Assembly (NCBI GenBank): GCA_021790615.1
Contig: JAJYGW010000170.1
Location: 1 to 6,554, forward strand
Source of the DNA: Actinomycetes bacterium
GTDB taxonomy: Bacteria > Actinomycetota > Acidimicrobiia > Acidimicrobiales > JAKAOS01
DNA: 6,554 bases
Direction of reading: 5' to 3'
This document shows positions 5,722-6,554 of the stretch, piece by piece. Made by a program: the position numbers and the translations under genes. The notes beneath the pieces were generated by a model that saw nothing but the letters and a program-made list of their open reading frames with translations, did not search any database and had not been told where the DNA came from. Positions within the stretch are counted from its first letter, which is position 1. Each line of letters opens with the position of its first letter.

Positions 5722-6044
5722 GCAGCACGCCCCAGGGCGTCGCCGACCTCGAAGACCTCGAGTCGGTCTTCGCTGCCCTCGCCCACCACTCGCGCCGCAC
5801 GATCCTCCTCGTGCTGCACGCGAGGGGAGGCACGATGACCTCGGGAGACATTGCCCAGCGCTTCGACCACTCGTGGCCGACCGTCACACGGCATCTCCGG
5901 CTCCTCGAGCGAGCGAAGCTGGTTCGGGTCGAGCAGCGTGGCCGGGAGCGGCTCTACCATCTCGACCGGCGGCGGCTCCAGGAGGTGGCGGGCGCGTGGG
6001 TGGCCCGCTTCGGCGTCGACACGACGGGCGAGCAGTCCGAGTGA
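5718..6044 (+). CDS. ArsR-family winged-helix transcriptional repressor (cysteine-free)
   Basis: This 108-residue winged-helix DNA-binding protein begins at GTG 5718, which overlaps the previous stop (GTGA) and has AAGGTG about 11 nt upstream. The core reads VFAALAHHSRRTILLVL (residues 17-33), a typical ArsR opening helix; MTSGDIAQRFDHSWPTVTRHLRLLERAKLV (40-69) is the helix-turn-helix with recognition helix SWPTVTRHLRLLE; and RVEQRGRERLYHLD (70-83) is the beta wing. There is no cysteine in the protein, so the thiol metal sites of ArsR, SmtB and CadC sensors are absent; it more likely responds to a small organic ligand, to its partner or to nothing. The operon partner is the small barrel protein, and the palindrome at 5393-5408 is the likely target. 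It is closest in style to the ArsR proteins paired with SRPBCC, DoxX or monooxygenase-like genes. Length and layout are normal and complete. Confidence 0.92.
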   Translation: MSSTPQGVADLEDLESVFAALAHHSRRTILLVLHARGGTMTSGDIAQRFDHSWPTVTRHLRLLERAKLVRVEQRGRERLYHLDRRRLQEVAGAWVARFGVDTTGEQSE

Positions 6045-6045
6045 C

Positions 6046-6069
6046 GCCGGCCCGAGCAACGGGCCCGGG
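6046..6069 (+). terminator. Weak hairpin after the ArsR gene
   Basis: Just after the TGA (6042-6044), GGCCCG (6049-6054) pairs with CGGGCC (6060-6065) across a 5-nt AGCAA loop; one bulged C allows two more G-C pairs. No T-run follows. It could end the operon, but GC-rich DNA forms such short stems by chance. Confidence 0.35.
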
Positions 6070-6116
6070 CCTGGGCACGGGAGTGGAGCCTGCCGACGAC
6101 GCCGGTGGTTGTGGGC

Positions 6117-6156
6117 GGGGTTGGGGTTGGGGTTGGGGTTGGGGTTGGGGTTGGGG
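6117..6156 (+). repeat. (GGGGTT)6-GGGG telomere-like microsatellite, G-quadruplex candidate
   Basis: Seven runs of four G are separated by six TT spacers in 40 perfect nucleotides. The unit equals the ciliate-type telomere repeat TTGGGG, but here it sits in bacterial intergenic DNA about 70 bp after the ArsR gene. Four or more G4 runs with 2-nt loops are ideal for a G-quadruplex on the plus strand. It is also read through by spurious minus-strand frames that give Thr-Pro or Asn-Pro dipeptides. Confidence 0.95.
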
Positions 6157-6516
6157 AACACCTCAGCTGGCTGCCGCCCCAGCCCCCGGCGTCGTCGCCG
6201 AAGTCGAGGACGGCGTCGCGCGTGCGTTCGTAATCCTCGTGAGGGCTCCTGCGTCTTCGTCGACCCACTCCGGAGCTCTCGTACACCCCGTGCGGCTGGG
6301 CGATCGAGGGGCGCAGGGGGTCGGGTGGACGGGCCCGCTTCCGGGCGGTGCCCCCGTCTCGTATGCTCTTGGGCAGGGCTTTCCTCAACAGCGGCCTTGC
6401 CACTCGTGCCCGAGCCCGGTCGGGACGTATCGTCCGAGCGCATGGCGTCACGATTGGGGCCTGTTTCCGGAGGGCGGCACCACAAATATCACCTTCATAA
6501 CGCGGCCGAGGTACCC
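6157..6516. other. Gene-poor stretch with weak dyads, no convincing gene
   Basis: I find no recognisable complete gene here. Minus-strand frames stay open, and one gives a plausible acidic segment (HEDYERTRDAVLDFGDDAGGW, about 6265-6200), but it runs into the Thr-Pro repeat and has no family motif. A small perfect dyad, GGACG-TAT-CGTCC, lies at 6423-6435. A GGCAGGGC...GGCCTTGCC imperfect dyad lies at about 6374-6402. Base composition becomes AT-richer from about 6440, which suits a promoter region for a gene at the right edge. Confidence 0.4.
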
Positions 6517-6554
6517 ATGTTGGAAGCCGCCATGCCTCCTGGATTTCTCTACAG
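6517..6554 (+). CDS. Possible start of an unidentified gene, cut by window edge
   Basis: ATG 6517 is preceded by GAGGT (6508-6512, 4 nt away) and opens a frame reading MLEAAMPPGFLY to the window end. An in-frame ATG at 6442 is an alternative. The AT-richer DNA just upstream fits a promoter region. Only 12 residues are visible, so no function can be given and the gene itself is not certain. Confidence 0.28.
   Translation, partial: MLEAAMPPGFLY

Noticed and set aside
6117..6156. CRISPR array or chromosome-end telomere
   Set aside because: The unit is 6 nt with no spacers, so it is not CRISPR; it lies between ordinary bacterial sequence, and known linear actinobacterial chromosome ends use palindromic repeats, not TTGGGG arrays.
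5694..6485. A minus-strand frame with an Asn-Pro repeat protein
   Set aside because: The dipeptide run only reflects the GGGGTT microsatellite; the rest is basic low-complexity sequence opposite the ArsR gene.

Overview
The window looks like chromosomal DNA of a high-GC Gram-positive bacterium (Actinomycetota). By eye it is about 70% G+C or more, coding frames have strongly G/C-biased third positions, GTG starts are used, and several genes appear to be transcribed without a leader. I cannot place it more closely without a database. The gene set is metabolic and regulatory housekeeping; I see no phage, transposase, CRISPR array, tRNA or rRNA.

Layout, left to right. Positions 3-995 (+) hold the C-terminal part of an AMP-forming acyl-CoA synthetase that enters from the left edge. 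Positions 1161-1574 (+) hold a small DksA/TraR-type C4 zinc-finger protein with a good ribosome binding site and a possible ECF-type promoter. A two-gene minus-strand block follows: an aldose 1-epimerase-like protein (4244 to 3159) and then a PHP-domain metallohydrolase of the CehA/McbA kind (about 3033 to 1582). The second gene carries every expected metal-ligand motif in one frame but is cut by an in-frame TAG at 2713-2715. Divergent from this block, only 34 bp away, is a zinc-free MDR/quinone-oxidoreductase-like dehydrogenase (4279-5223, +), followed by a perfect GC hairpin. Positions 5401-6044 (+) hold a two-gene operon: a 106-aa dimeric alpha/beta-barrel-like protein and, overlapping it by GTGA, a cysteine-free ArsR-family repressor. 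The last 510 bp lack a convincing complete gene. They hold a (GGGGTT)6-GGGG microsatellite, some weak dyads and perhaps the start of another gene at the right edge.

The clearest functional story is at 5365-6044. A TTGACA -35, a -10 ending 7 nt before the ATG (a leaderless arrangement) and a perfect 7-2-7 palindrome (TTAGCCA-CA-TGGCTAA) centred on the transcription and translation start together suggest that the ArsR protein represses its own operon. The other points worth a second look are the amber-interrupted PHP gene, the telomere-like G-tract repeat, and the possible SigR/SigH-type promoter ahead of the zinc-finger gene.
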